From Polynucleobacter sp. TSB-Sco08W16 (lineage in GTDB: Bacteria > Pseudomonadota > Gammaproteobacteria > Burkholderiales > Burkholderiaceae): DNA of 64,000 bases. The stretch is from positions 1,822,001-1,886,000 of the forward strand of contig NZ_CP061291.1 in NCBI RefSeq assembly GCF_018687455.1, given 5' to 3'. The translations under genes were made by a program, and so were the position numbers. The notes under the pieces were generated by a model that did no database searches, was not told the origin of the DNA, and saw only the letters and a list, made by a program, of their open reading frames with translations. Positions 54,260 through 63,983 of this stretch are shown here, one piece after another (the stretch's first letter is position 1; every line of letters begins with the position of its first letter).

Positions 54260-56923
54260 GTGGCTAAAGCATCTACCAAAAGCAGCACCAAGATCTCATC
54301 TGTCGATCACCCTAAGGCTCTGATCATTGCTGAAAAGCCCTCGGTAGCTAACGATATCGCTAAAGCTCTGGGTGGCTTTACTAAGCATGAAGACTATTTT
54401 GAGAATGATGACTTTGTCATTTCTTCTGCTGTTGGACACCTCTTAGAAATTGCAGCCCCAGAGGAGTATGACGTCAAGCGTGGCAAATGGTCTTTTGCCA
54501 ACCTGCCTGTTGTGCCACCCTATTTTGATTTGCGCCCGATCGCCAAGACCGAATCGCGTTTGAAAGTGTTGCAAAAACTCATCAAACGTAAAGATGTCAC
54601 CTCACTCATTAATGCTTGCGATGCGGGACGTGAAGGCGAACTCATTTTTAGATTGATTGCGCAACATGCAAAAGCATCGCAAACCGTCAAAAGACTTTGG
54701 TTGCAATCAATGACGCCTGCAGCAATCCGTGATGGCTTTGCAAGCCTGCGCACTGATGACGAAATGCAACCACTTGCAGATGCTGCGCGCTGTCGCTCAG
54801 AGGCTGATTGGCTGGTCGGTATTAATGGCACGCGTGCCATGACTGCATTTAATAGCAAGAGTGGTGGCTTCTTCTTAACCACTGTTGGCCGCGTTCAAAC
54901 GCCAACGCTTTCGATTGTTGTTGAACGCGAAGAACTGATTCGTAAATTTATTTCGAAAGACTTTTGGGAAGTTAAAGCGGAGTTTATTGCTGCAGCCGGC
55001 ATTTACGAAGGTCGCTGGTTTGATCCCAAATTCAAAAAAGATGTTACTGGGCCCGACGCTCGTGAGAACCGTCTATGGAGTGAGGCAGCTGCACAAAGTA
55101 TCGTGGCAGCTTGCCGCGGTAAGAAGGCTACTGTTACTGAAGAAGCGAAGCCTGCAACTCAACTTGCGCCACAACTATTTGACTTAACAAGCTTGCAGCG
55201 CGAAGCGAATGCTCGCTTTGGGTTCTCTGCTAAAAATACGCTGGGCCTTGCCCAAGCGCTGTATGAGCGTCATAAAGTGTTGACCTATCCTCGTACTGAT
55301 GCAAAAGCATTGCCAGAAGACTACTTGGATACCGTTAAGCAAACCATGGAGAACATTGCGGATCATTCGCAAGAATATCGTGCATTTGCTAAACAAATTT
55401 TGCAGGGCGATCCAAAGGATCCCAAAGCAAAGGCAGGTTATGGTTGGATCAAACCCAACAAACGCATTTTTGATAACTCCAAGATTTCCGATCACTTTGC
55501 GATCATCCCAACCTTAGAAACACCAAAAAGTTTAAGTGAGCCAGAGGCAAAGCTATATGACTTGGTAGTGCGTCGTTTCTTGGCAGTCTTTTATCCAGCC
55601 GCTGAGTTTCGGGTCACCACTCGCATTACAGAGGCCTCAGGCCATCATTTCAAGACCGAAGGGCGTGTCTTAGTAAACCCGGGCTGGCTCACTGTTTATG
55701 GCAAGTCCAATCAAGCGGATGATGAGTTGGTGCCGGTGCAAGAAGGTGAAACCGTCCAAACCGAATCAGTTAACGCCATCCCATTGAAAACTAAGCCGCC
55801 AGCGCGCTACACCGAGGCAACCTTGCTATCCGCAATGGAAAGTGCGGGCAAGTGGGTTGATGACGATGAAATGCGCGAGGCAATGGCAGAGAAGGGTCTT
55901 GGTACGCCAGCAACCCGAGCAGCCATCATTGAAGGTCTACTAGCTGAAAAGTACATGGTGCGTGAAGCGCGTGAGCTTATCCCAACGGCAAAGGCATTTC
56001 AGTTAATGACTTTGCTACGAGGCTTGGATGTTGAAGAATTAACTCGTCCCGATTTAACGGGCAGTTGGGAAAATAAGTTATCGCTCATCGAACAAGGCAA
56101 GATGAATCGCGACACCTTCATGCAAGAAATCGCGCAAATGACTCAGCGTATCGTGAAGCGTGCAAAAGAATATGACAGCGATACGATCCCAGGTGATTAC
56201 GCCACAATGACCACGCCATGCCCGCACTGTAAGGGTCCGGTCAAGGAAAACTATAGACGCTTTGCCTGTGAAAAGTGTGGTTTTACGATTAGCAAAACGC
56301 CCGGTGGGCGCGCGTTTGAGTATCCCGAAGTAGAAGAATTGTTGCGTGAAAAAACCATTGGCCCCCTACAAGGCTTCCGCAGCAAAATGGGTCGCCCATT
56401 TGCCGCAATTATTAAGCTTTCTGAAATTCCAGAAGATGATTCTGATTATCCAAATGCGGGATTCAAACTCGAGTTTGATTTTGGAAATACGCAAGATGAT
56501 GAAACTGAAGCGATTGATTTCACAGGTCGCCAGGCACTAGGCGTTTGTCCAAAATGCTCTGGTGCAGTCTACGAAGATGGCATGCGCTATGTTTGTGAAA
56601 ACAATACCGGGCCAAGTAAATCTTGTGATTTCAAAACAGGTAAGGTTGTTCTACAGCAAGAAGTTTCTGCTGAGCAAATTCAGAAATTGCTAAAAGAAGG
56701 CAAGACCGACTTGATGACTAACTTTAAGTCGAACCGTACTGGGCGCGGCTTTAAGGCCTACTTGGCACTTGGTACAGATGGCAAAATTGGTTTTGAATTT
56801 GAGGCCAAAGCTGCTGGCGCAGCTAAAGCTCCGGCCAAGAAACGCGCAGGCGCAAGTGCTGCCACCAAGTCTGCTGCAAAACCTAAGCGGGCAAGTAAAG
56901 CAAAGTCATCCTCAAGTAGCTGA
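54260..56923 (+). CDS. topB: DNA topoisomerase III (type IA)
   Basis: An 887-residue type IA topoisomerase. The Toprim domain starts LIIAEKPSVANDIAKALG and has the acidic DAGREGE (about residues 121-127). The active-site Tyr is Y343 in LTYPRTD. A four-Cys zinc finger (CPHCKGP...CEKCGF) and a second Cys cluster (CPKCSGAVYEDGMRYVC) are near residues 655 and 765. The last 45 residues are Lys/Ala-rich. AEKPS and the domain order fit topoisomerase III rather than TopA. Its 3' end overlaps the convergent oxidoreductase gene by 166 bases. Confidence 0.92.
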   Translation: MAKASTKSSTKISSVDHPKALIIAEKPSVANDIAKALGGFTKHEDYFENDDFVISSAVGHLLEIAAPEEYDVKRGKWSFANLPVVPPYFDLRPIAKTESRLKVLQKLIKRKDVTSLINACDAGREGELIFRLIAQHAKASQTVKRLWLQSMTPAAIRDGFASLRTDDEMQPLADAARCRSEADWLVGINGTRAMTAFNSKSGGFFLTTVGRVQTPTLSIVVEREELIRKFISKDFWEVKAEFIAAAGIYEGRWFDPKFKKDVTGPDARENRLWSEAAAQSIVAACRGKKATVTEEAKPATQLAPQLFDLTSLQREANARFGFSAKNTLGLAQALYERHKVLTYPRTDAKALPEDYLDTVKQTMENIADHSQEYRAFAKQILQGDPKDPKAKAGYGWIKPNKRIFDNSKISDHFAIIPTLETPKSLSEPEAKLYDLVVRRFLAVFYPAAEFRVTTRITEASGHHFKTEGRVLVNPGWLTVYGKSNQADDELVPVQEGETVQTESVNAIPLKTKPPARYTEATLLSAMESAGKWVDDDEMREAMAEKGLGTPATRAAIIEGLLAEKYMVREARELIPTAKAFQLMTLLRGLDVEELTRPDLTGSWENKLSLIEQGKMNRDTFMQEIAQMTQRIVKRAKEYDSDTIPGDYATMTTPCPHCKGPVKENYRRFACEKCGFTISKTPGGRAFEYPEVEELLREKTIGPLQGFRSKMGRPFAAIIKLSEIPEDDSDYPNAGFKLEFDFGNTQDDETEAIDFTGRQALGVCPKCSGAVYEDGMRYVCENNTGPSKSCDFKTGKVVLQQEVSAEQIQKLLKEGKTDLMTNFKSNRTGRGFKAYLALGTDGKIGFEFEAKAAGAAKAPAKKRAGASAATKSAAKPKRASKAKSSSSS

Positions 56924-57984
56924 GCTGTCACTAGCTTGGCTGCTAGGGCTGACCATAAAATTCCCCTGGAGCCCAAAGCAGTAGCCAAAAATATGCCTGG
57001 CCGCTGAGTAAGCGCGCCAATGATGGGCAAGCGGTCTCCAGCAACACAGCGCACGCCAACAAATTCACTACTTTTTATGAGGCTAGCAATATCGCCGTTT
57101 TCGTAAGCCAGCAAACCTTTGGCTTGCTGGCGATTAAAGTCATCACTACTGGCTCTGGGCGCAAGATCCCCCTCGCCCTCATCAAAACTTGATCCAACAA
57201 TCCACTGATAACTTCCATCAGAAAGCTGTTCCGCTGGCAGGCAATAACCATCCCCAGAAATTCCGACCCTAGGCAATTTGCTTGCCCAAGCATCATCTGA
57301 CTTGATAGAAAAAATGCTCAGCTGTCCACGCACTGGCCTAAGCGGCAGTCGAATGCCAAGGCTATTGATTAAATTCTTGCTATCCATTGCAGCGGCAATC
57401 ACCACCTTGTCAGCAGAAACGATTTCTCGTCCTGCTTCATCTATTAAATACCACTTCTCATTACGCTCTTCTAGTTTTGCAACGCGCGCGTTCCAAAGAC
57501 AAGTTAACTTTTCGTGCTCTTTTAGCAACCGCTTGCTTGCCTCTTGTAAGTTTAAGCAAGCCCCGCGTGAAATCCAAACGCCACTTTGGGAAATGCCGCA
57601 GATTTTCTCTGCCTCTTTTGCATCAAGCGGAATAGCAATATCTTCTTTTAAGCCTAAAGAGTGTAGATATGCGGCGATTTCTTCCCGGTTAAATTCTCTG
57701 TCTTTTTTGGTGGGCTGAAAAATACCATGCGCCCGCCAGGCCTTGTTCCATCTGGCCTCGGCCAATAAAAACGCTAAGCGCGTTAAACGCAATAAGCGAG
57801 GAGAGCCTTTGCCAATATGTGGATGTGCGATGGCATAAGCGTGACTTGAGCAAGCAGTCGCGGGAGAGCTTGCGGCATCGATAACGCAGACTGACTTGCT
57901 GCGCTCGAGCAACTCATTTGTAATGGTTGCGCCGCAAATGCCCGCCCCAATCACCACGATTTCATGGTGTTGGGGTTTGGTCAT
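56758..57984 (-). CDS. FAD-dependent oxidoreductase, MnmC C-terminal-domain type
   Basis: A 408-residue flavoprotein with the Rossmann GAGICGATITNELLERSK (FAD, about residues 13-30). The C-terminal FVGVRCVAGDRLPIIGAL and ATALGSRGILWSALAAKLV match the oxidoreductase half of MnmC, which modifies the wobble uridine of tRNA (cmnm5 to nm5), and its D-amino-acid-dehydrogenase relatives. There is no methyltransferase half. The family's typical end (LVAALAPARF) lies inside the antisense of the topB tail, so the overlap is real coding on both strands. Confidence 0.85.
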   Translation of the reverse strand: MTKPQHHEIVVIGAGICGATITNELLERSKSVCVIDAASSPATACSSHAYAIAHPHIGKGSPRLLRLTRLAFLLAEARWNKAWRAHGIFQPTKKDREFNREEIAAYLHSLGLKEDIAIPLDAKEAEKICGISQSGVWISRGACLNLQEASKRLLKEHEKLTCLWNARVAKLEERNEKWYLIDEAGREIVSADKVVIAAAMDSKNLINSLGIRLPLRPVRGQLSIFSIKSDDAWASKLPRVGISGDGYCLPAEQLSDGSYQWIVGSSFDEGEGDLAPRASSDDFNRQQAKGLLAYENGDIASLIKSSEFVGVRCVAGDRLPIIGALTQRPGIFLATALGSRGILWSALAAKLVTAQLLEDDFALLARLGFAADLVAALAPARFLAGALAAPAALASNSKPILPSVPSAK

Positions 57985-58031
57985 TAATAAAGTCTTGGTA
58001 GAGCTTAAATTACTGCTAATGAATTTACAGC

Positions 58032-59897
58032 TTATGCATTCAAGCGTTGTTCGATCTTGGCTCGAGTCTCTTTCAACTCTTTAGGCAAACGATCGCCAAG
58101 GTGATCAAACAATTCTGTATGCAGCTTCAACTCGTTTTTCCAGTCATCAACAGCTACATGGATGGCTTTGGCAAACTTTTCAGCAGAGTAATCAAGCCCG
58201 CCCCAGTGCATGTCAGTGTGCTCTGGGCAAATGCCAAATGGAGTTTCTTTGCCACTTGCTGTTCCTTCGGCACGATTCAAAATCCATGAGAGAACGCGCA
58301 TGTTCTCACCGAAGCCTGGCCAAACAAACTTGCCATTCTCATCTTTGCGGAACCAGTTCACACAATAGATTTTCGGCAACACGGCGCCTTCAGCCTCAAG
58401 CTTCTTACCAATATTGAGCCAATGCTGGAAGTAGTCGCTCATGTTGTAGCCGGCAAACGCAATCATTGCAAACGGATCACGACGAACAACGCCGATTTGA
58501 CCAGTAATCGCAGCAGTAGTTTCTGAGCCCAGGGTAGCAGCCATGTATACGCCCTCAACCCAATCACGAGCTTCGCTTACCAAAGGAACAGTGTTCGAGC
58601 GACGTCCACCGAATAAGAATGCGTCAATTGGAACGCCCTCTGGATCATCCCATTTTGGATCAACTGCAGGGTTATTCGTTGCGGCAACCGTGAAGCGTGA
58701 GTTAGGATGCGCGGCTTTACGACCTGCAGCACCATCGGCTGGAGTCCAGTCTTTACCTTGCCAATCGATTAAATGTGCAGGTGGTGTTTCTGTTAAACCT
58801 TCCCACCAAACATCACCATCATCAGTCAAACCAACGTTGGTAAAGATCACATCTTGATTTAATGAATCAATACAGTTTTGATTAGTTTGACGGTTTGTAC
58901 CAGGAGCAACGCCGAAGTAGCCAGACTCTGGATTAATTGCGAATAGGCGTGTCTTACCAGTCACAGGGTCTTTGCGCGGCTTGATCCAGGCAATGTCATC
59001 ACCAATGGTGGTTACTTTCCAACCATCAAATCCTTTTGGAGGAATCATCATGGAGAAGTTCGTTTTTCCACAAGCAGATGGGAATGCTGCGGCAATGTGA
59101 TACTTCTTGCCTTCTGGCGATGTCACACCAAGAATCAACATGTGCTCTGCGAGCCAACCTTGATCGCGACCCATATTCGATGCGATACGTAATGCAAAAC
59201 ATTTTTTGCCCAACAACGCATTACCGCCATAGCCAGATCCAAATGACCAAATCTCACGAGTCTCTGGGTAATGAACAATATACTTGGTCTTATTGTTAGG
59301 CCATGCCACGTCTTTTTCACCGGCAGCCAATGGCTTACCTACAGTATGAATACAAGGAACGAATTCGCCATCAGTGCCTAGCTGATCAATCACCGCTTTG
59401 CCCATACGGGTCATCAAGCGCATATTGATAGCAACATAAGGGCTGTCCGATAACTCAACACCAATGTGTGCGATTGGTGAGCCAATTGGGCCCATTGAGA
59501 ATGGCACTACATACATGGTTCTACCGCGCATGCAACCATCGAACAAAGGATTCAAAGTTGCGCGCATTTCGCTTGGCTCTATCCAATTATTGGTTGGACC
59601 AGCATCTTCTTTTTTTGCTGAACAAATAAATGTGCGATCTTCAACGCGCGCCACATCTTCTGGATCAGAAAGGGCTAAAAATGAATTTTTGCGCTTGGCT
59701 GGATTCAGGCGCTTAAATACACCAGCGCTAACCAACAACTCACACAACTCATCGTACTCAGCTTGAGAGCCATCACACCAACGAATGGCATCTGGCTTCG
59801 TAAGTGCAGCAACTTCTGCAACCCACTTAATCAGGCCCTGGTTTTTTACGTACGCTGGCGCATTCACATTGATTTGGCCGCTGGTGGTTGAAGTCAT
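58032..59897 (-). CDS. pckG: Phosphoenolpyruvate carboxykinase (GTP)
   Basis: A 621-residue enzyme converting oxaloacetate and GTP to PEP and CO2. The P-loop [12 protein letters not shown] (about residue 280), [10 protein letters not shown] and the metal-binding regions (HWLN-like FQHWLNIGK) are clear. It is GTP-type rather than ATP-type by length and by these motifs. It stands alone. It provides gluconeogenic flux when growing on organic acids, in line with dctA. Confidence 0.96.
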   Translation of the reverse strand: MTSTTSGQINVNAPAYVKNQGLIKWVAEVAALTKPDAIRWCDGSQAEYDELCELLVSAGVFKRLNPAKRKNSFLALSDPEDVARVEDRTFICSAKKEDAGPTNNWIEPSEMRATLNPLFDGCMRGRTMYVVPFSMGPIGSPIAHIGVELSDSPYVAINMRLMTRMGKAVIDQLGTDGEFVPCIHTVGKPLAAGEKDVAWPNNKTKYIVHYPETREIWSFGSGYGGNALLGKKCFALRIASNMGRDQGWLAEHMLILGVTSPEGKKYHIAAAFPSACGKTNFSMMIPPKGFDGWKVTTIGDDIAWIKPRKDPVTGKTRLFAINPESGYFGVAPGTNRQTNQNCIDSLNQDVIFTNVGLTDDGDVWWEGLTETPPAHLIDWQGKDWTPADGAAGRKAAHPNSRFTVAATNNPAVDPKWDDPEGVPIDAFLFGGRRSNTVPLVSEARDWVEGVYMAATLGSETTAAITGQIGVVRRDPFAMIAFAGYNMSDYFQHWLNIGKKLEAEGAVLPKIYCVNWFRKDENGKFVWPGFGENMRVLSWILNRAEGTASGKETPFGICPEHTDMHWGGLDYSAEKFAKAIHVAVDDWKNELKLHTELFDHLGDRLPKELKETRAKIEQRLNA

Positions 59898-59998
59898 ATG
59901 TTTCCCTATGAAAATTGAATTTTTTAATCCAGTGATTTTAACATTTTGGTCATATTTGACGTATTGACCTAGATCGGGGTTCAGCTCTTATTAAAGGC

Positions 59999-61360
59999 TT
60001 ACTTCCCAATACAGAATTGGCTAAAGATTTTTCCCAAAAGATCATCTGGAAGCAGCTTTCCGGTAATCTGCCCAAGGTGATTTTGGGCTAAAAAGAGCTC
60101 TTCTGCGAACAATTCAAGCGAATTGTTGCCATTTGCAGCGAATTGTTCAGATTTTTCAATATGTTCAGCAGCACGCTCAATACAGTCAAGATGCCGCCTG
60201 CGGGCTACGATTGCGCCCTCCTGGGGCCCATTCCACCCAACCGTTTCAAGGATTTTGTGCTTTAAAAGATCGATTCCATCGCCTTTTTTGGCTGAAATGA
60301 GAATTGCCTCAGGATTGACAAGGAGTTCCTTGGACAAAAGATCTGATTTGTTAAGCACCTCCAATATGGGGCACTTAGAGGGTAGAGCCTCCATAATTTG
60401 CACCTTTAACTCGCTTGTCTCGCTCTGGGCATCGGCGGCCGTCAAGAAAACCACCAAGTCTGCCAAGCGAATTGCGTCCCAAGTACGCTCAATTCCTTTT
60501 GCCTCGACCTCGTCAGCGGTTTGCCTCAGGCCAGCAGTATCAATGATGTGCATTGGCACACCCTCAATCTGAATGCTTTCCTTCACTCGATCTCGGGTGG
60601 TTCCCGCTATTGGGGTAACAATCGCAACCTCTTCGCCGGCCAACCTATTTAATAAAGAGCTCTTTCCAACATTGGGGGCGCCAACTAAAACAAGTTGAAT
60701 GCCATCGCGCAAAATCTTCCCCTGCTTGGCACCATCTCTTAAGGCTTGCAGTTTAGTTTTAACAGCCCCCAGGCGTTCGCGTGCTTGCGCATTTTCTAGA
60801 AATTCAATTTCTTCTTCTGGAAAGTCCAGTGTTGATTCCACCAAAATTCTCAGTTGCGTAATTTCTTCAACCAGGGCGTTGATATCGTCTGAAAACACGC
60901 CCTGTAAAGATCTTGCCGCGCCTCGAACAGCAGCCTCACTTTGAGCATCAATCAAATCTGCAATAGCTTCAGCTTGGGCCAGATCTACCTTGTTGTTTAG
61001 ATAAGCGCGTAAAGTAAATTCACCTGGCTCGGCAATTACCAAACCATCATCTTTGCCTAGCTCAAGACAGCGCTTGATAACTAACTCAAGTAACTGCGGG
61101 CCGCCATGACACTGCAGCTCTAAAACATCTTCCCCAGTAAAAGATGCTGGAGCAGCAAAATAAATTGCAACAAGCTGATCAATTAATTGCCCGCCAGCAT
61201 CCCGCAAACTTAGCAAAGTTGCTTGCCGCGGAAGAAGCTCTTTTTGAAAAAGAGCCTGGGTCATTGAAGATAAATTTTGTCCGCTGATGCGAACAACACC
61301 AACCCCAGCCTTGCCGGGAGCGGTTGCTACAGCAATGATGGGTAACTTTCTCGTCATCAT
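59999..61360 (-). CDS. mnmE: tRNA modification GTPase MnmE
   Basis: A 453-residue GTPase which, with MnmG, adds carboxymethylaminomethyl to U34. The folate-binding N-domain begins PIIAVATAPGKAGVGVVRISG-like (start PIIAVATAPG). The G1 motif GAPNVGKSS (about residue 228), G3 DTAGLR and G4 NKSD follow, and the C-terminus ends in the conserved CIGK (Cys of C(I/L/V)GK). It follows yidC in the conserved origin block. Confidence 0.97.
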   Translation of the reverse strand: MMTRKLPIIAVATAPGKAGVGVVRISGQNLSSMTQALFQKELLPRQATLLSLRDAGGQLIDQLVAIYFAAPASFTGEDVLELQCHGGPQLLELVIKRCLELGKDDGLVIAEPGEFTLRAYLNNKVDLAQAEAIADLIDAQSEAAVRGAARSLQGVFSDDINALVEEITQLRILVESTLDFPEEEIEFLENAQARERLGAVKTKLQALRDGAKQGKILRDGIQLVLVGAPNVGKSSLLNRLAGEEVAIVTPIAGTTRDRVKESIQIEGVPMHIIDTAGLRQTADEVEAKGIERTWDAIRLADLVVFLTAADAQSETSELKVQIMEALPSKCPILEVLNKSDLLSKELLVNPEAILISAKKGDGIDLLKHKILETVGWNGPQEGAIVARRRHLDCIERAAEHIEKSEQFAANGNNSLELFAEELFLAQNHLGQITGKLLPDDLLGKIFSQFCIGK

Positions 61361-61396
61361 TGCTGTGCGTTTTCCATTAAATCTTTAGGCCATTAC

Positions 61397-63067
61397 TTAT
61401 TTAGCAGGCTTTTTTCCAAACAAACGATTGATTTGCCACTGCTGTGCAATCGATAGAAGGTTGTTAGTTACCCAATACAAAACCAAGCCGGCCGGGAAGA
61501 AGAAGAACATGATCGAAAACACAATCGGCATGTACATCATTACCTTAGCCTGCACCGGATCAGGTGGCGTTGGATTAAGTTTGGTTTGCACAAACATCGA
61601 CACCGCCATGATGATCGGCAAAATGTAATAAGGGTCTGGGATTGATAAATCATGAACCCATAGAATCCAAGGTGCGCCACGCATCTCTACTGATGACAAG
61701 AGCACCCAGTACAAAGAAATAAACACGGGGATCTGAATCACAACTGGTAAACAGCCGCCCAAGGGATTAATTTTTTCCTTGCGGTACATCTCCATCATTG
61801 CTTGGTTAAGCTTTTGTGGATCACCCTTAAATTGCTCCTTCATGGCCATCAAACGTGGCTGCACTTCTTTCATGCGTGCCATGGATTTATAGCTTGCGGC
61901 TGAAAGCGGGAAGAATACTAATTTGATCAAAATAGTTAACAGGATGATTGACCAACCCCAGTTACCAACAATATTGTGAATATGCTCTAACAACCAAAAA
62001 ATTGGCTTAGCCAAGATCGTCAGGTAGCCGTAGTCCTTTAAAAGTTCAAGTCCTGGTGCAATCGTTTCCAGCATTCGCTCTTCTTGTGGGCCGACAAAAA
62101 GCTGCGCATTGGCGGTAACCGTGCTCCCGGTTGCTATTACACCCAACTGGGTTTGCATACCAACACGAAATAGGCCGTTATCCAATTTTCCTGAGTAAAT
62201 ATCTCGGGCTAACTTGGTGTCTGGAATCCATGCGCTCGCAAAGTAGTGCTGAACCATAGCAACCCAGCCAGGCTGACCAGCGGCAATTTGTGCTGGCGGA
62301 GTAAATTTGTTTTTCTCAATATCAGAAAAGGGGACTTTTTTAAACTTGTCGCCATCGGTATAAATCGCTGGTCCAGTAAAGGTGCTGGCAGAAAATGCGC
62401 CACCAAATGGTCCGATTTTTGGCTCCTCAGAGCCATCTCGCACAATTTCTGTATAGAGAATTAAGGGCGCGCCATTAGCCGCAACCTGTGTAACTCGGTG
62501 TCCAACGTAAACGTCGTAGCTGCCTGGATTTAAAAGAAATGTTTTTTCTAACTTCACGCCATTGCGCTCACTAGAGAGCACTAAAAATGGTCGGCCAGAT
62601 CCGTCTTTGCCAGAACGTTCTAACTTGAATGTGCTGGTGTGATTTGGTAGCTCAGCACTGCCAACCGCAACCAAACCAGAGCGTGCTACATAAGTATGTG
62701 TAGATGTGTGTCTAAAAATCTCTACGGGTTTTTGATCGGCAGTGAGCTCTTTCAACAACTTCGCATCAACCACATTTGCTCCTGCAGCACTCACCTCTAG
62801 AGAGAGGAGGTCATTTTCGAGAGTAAATTTTTCTGCGCTCTCTGTGGCTATTGTTTTGGCATTGGGTGCCTGAGGCGTGGCCGACACGCCAGAGATGGCA
62901 GCCGGCATATCTAATTTTGGTGTGCCAGCTTTATCTGTTGCTGTAGCGGCTACATTGGAGGCGCCCCCAAACATTGAAGGCTTGCCCTCATGAACTTGCC
63001 AATTGTTGTAAAGCATTAGGCCTGACAGTGAAAACACAGCCCAAAGAATTGTTTTTTTAAAGTCCAT
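61397..63067 (-). CDS. yidC: Membrane protein insertase YidC
   Basis: A 556-residue insertase with an N-terminal membrane helix, a large periplasmic beta-supersandwich domain (about residues 70-330) and five C-terminal helices. The Arg/hydrophilic groove helix is in YLTILAKPIFWLLEHIHNIVGNWGWSI-like (start YLTILAKPIFWLL), and FFPLSAASYKSMARMKEVQP is the cytoplasmic hairpin. It lies in the rpmH-rnpA-yidD-yidC-mnmE block. Confidence 0.97.
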   Translation of the reverse strand: MDFKKTILWAVFSLSGLMLYNNWQVHEGKPSMFGGASNVAATATDKAGTPKLDMPAAISGVSATPQAPNAKTIATESAEKFTLENDLLSLEVSAAGANVVDAKLLKELTADQKPVEIFRHTSTHTYVARSGLVAVGSAELPNHTSTFKLERSGKDGSGRPFLVLSSERNGVKLEKTFLLNPGSYDVYVGHRVTQVAANGAPLILYTEIVRDGSEEPKIGPFGGAFSASTFTGPAIYTDGDKFKKVPFSDIEKNKFTPPAQIAAGQPGWVAMVQHYFASAWIPDTKLARDIYSGKLDNGLFRVGMQTQLGVIATGSTVTANAQLFVGPQEERMLETIAPGLELLKDYGYLTILAKPIFWLLEHIHNIVGNWGWSIILLTILIKLVFFPLSAASYKSMARMKEVQPRLMAMKEQFKGDPQKLNQAMMEMYRKEKINPLGGCLPVVIQIPVFISLYWVLLSSVEMRGAPWILWVHDLSIPDPYYILPIIMAVSMFVQTKLNPTPPDPVQAKVMMYMPIVFSIMFFFFPAGLVLYWVTNNLLSIAQQWQINRLFGKKPAK

Positions 63068-63082
63068 TTGTATTCACTTAAA

Positions 63083-63316
63083 TTAATGAGATGTTTGTTT
63101 TACCGCAGGATCATAACCGCCGTGTGACAAGGGGTTACAGCGTGCAATCCGCCAAGCTGTCAGACCAAGACTCTTGAAAAATCCATAGTGATTAAAGCAG
63201 TCACAAGCATATTGCGAACAGGTGGGCACATATTTACATTGCATGCCCACATAAGGACTGAGTAAAAGTTGATACACACGGACCAACTTCACCGCTGCGC
63301 GATTTAAAGTGCGCAC
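63083..63316 (-). CDS. yidD: Membrane protein insertion efficiency factor YidD
   Basis: A 77-residue protein, GTG start at 63316, two bases after the rnpA stop. The family core VRVYQLLLSPYVGMQCKYVPTCSQYA-like (start VRVYQLLLSPYVG) with three Cys and NPLSHGGYDPA is clear. It assists YidC. The longer frame from 63421 is spurious, because it overlaps rnpA. GGAG is located about nine bases upstream of the GTG. Confidence 0.94.
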   Translation of the reverse strand: MRTLNRAAVKLVRVYQLLLSPYVGMQCKYVPTCSQYACDCFNHYGFFKSLGLTAWRIARCNPLSHGGYDPAVKQTSH

Positions 63317-63317
63317 C

Positions 63318-63635
63318 TTATAAAAGCTCCACCACTTGAGAGCGCAAGAGTTCTTTTTCTTTCTTCCTAAGTCTGCCGCGAGTTTGACGACCGATAGGCT
63401 TCTTAAGCTTGACAACAACATCTTTGTTTAATGTTGTTGATTGCGCAGACCAAACCAACTCTCGGATCATTCGCTTTAGGCGATTTCGATCTACTGCACG
63501 CTTAACCAGTTTCTTAGCAACAGCGATACCCAAGTCCGGCTTTGCACCCTGTGGGGCACCGACGAGATACATACCCCAAGACAAGTTTGTGTTGGGGCGC
63601 GTTTTTAGTAACTCAGAAATCCTTGCGCTATTCAA
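63318..63635 (-). CDS. rnpA: Ribonuclease P protein component
   Basis: A 105-residue basic protein of RNase P, which matures tRNA 5' ends. The conserved RNR motif is in KKLVKRAVDRNRLKRMIRE (about residues 41-59). It is eight bases downstream of rpmH and two bases before yidD. The RNA partner gene (rnpB) is not in the window. Confidence 0.96.
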   Translation of the reverse strand: MNSARISELLKTRPNTNLSWGMYLVGAPQGAKPDLGIAVAKKLVKRAVDRNRLKRMIRELVWSAQSTTLNKDVVVKLKKPIGRQTRGRLRKKEKELLRSQVVELL

Positions 63636-63643
63636 CAGCTAAA

Positions 63644-63778
63644 TTAAACAGCCAAGCGTTTGCGGCCTTTGGCGCGACGTGCATTTAATACAGCGCGTCC
63701 ACTTTTGGTTTTCATACGAATACGGAAGCCGTGTGTGCGCTTGCGACGTGTTACTGATGGTTGATACGTTCTTTTCAT
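63644..63778 (-). CDS. rpmH: Large ribosomal subunit protein bL34
   Basis: A 44-residue, highly basic protein read directly from the sequence: [20 protein letters not shown] and on to a C-terminal KRLAV. It is the first gene of the rpmH-rnpA-yidD-yidC-mnmE operon next to the origin. Confidence 0.98.
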
Positions 63779-63800
63779 GATAGATCCCTGCAAAACCAAG

Positions 63801-63830
63801 TATTTTCCTTGTTGCGGAGCAAAAGGTCAA
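63801..63830 (-). promoter_or_regulatory. Probable rpmH promoter
   Basis: On the minus strand TTGACC (63830-63825) and AAAATA (63806-63801) are separated by 18 bases. They lie 23 bases upstream of the rpmH start. The spacing and -35 fit a sigma-70 promoter for the L34-RNase P operon. Confidence 0.5.
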
Positions 63831-63925
63831 TCCATCCCTACGAATATCTAGGTGTTTTTCTCTATTTTTGAGTAAATTTTTACTAAAACACTAATTTATA
63901 AGGACTTTTTTTCTTTATTCACAAG

Positions 63926-63966
63926 TTATCCACAGGTTTTCCACGATTTTTTACCTTGTGGATAAC
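63926..63966. other. DnaA boxes in the presumed oriC/dnaA promoter region
   Basis: Two perfect DnaA boxes occur in opposite orientation: TTATCCACA at 63926-63934 and its reverse complement TGTGGATAA at 63957-63965. A weaker TTTTCCACG lies between. The region 63830-63925 is AT-rich. With rpmH on one side and dnaA on the other this is the expected place for oriC and dnaA autoregulation. Confidence 0.75.
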
Positions 63967-63983
63967 TTTCCAGGATAGCTACA

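Noticed and set aside
54520..54882. Long antisense ORF inside topB
   Set aside because: It is a shadow of the coding frame's codon bias and has no start signal or recognisable domain.
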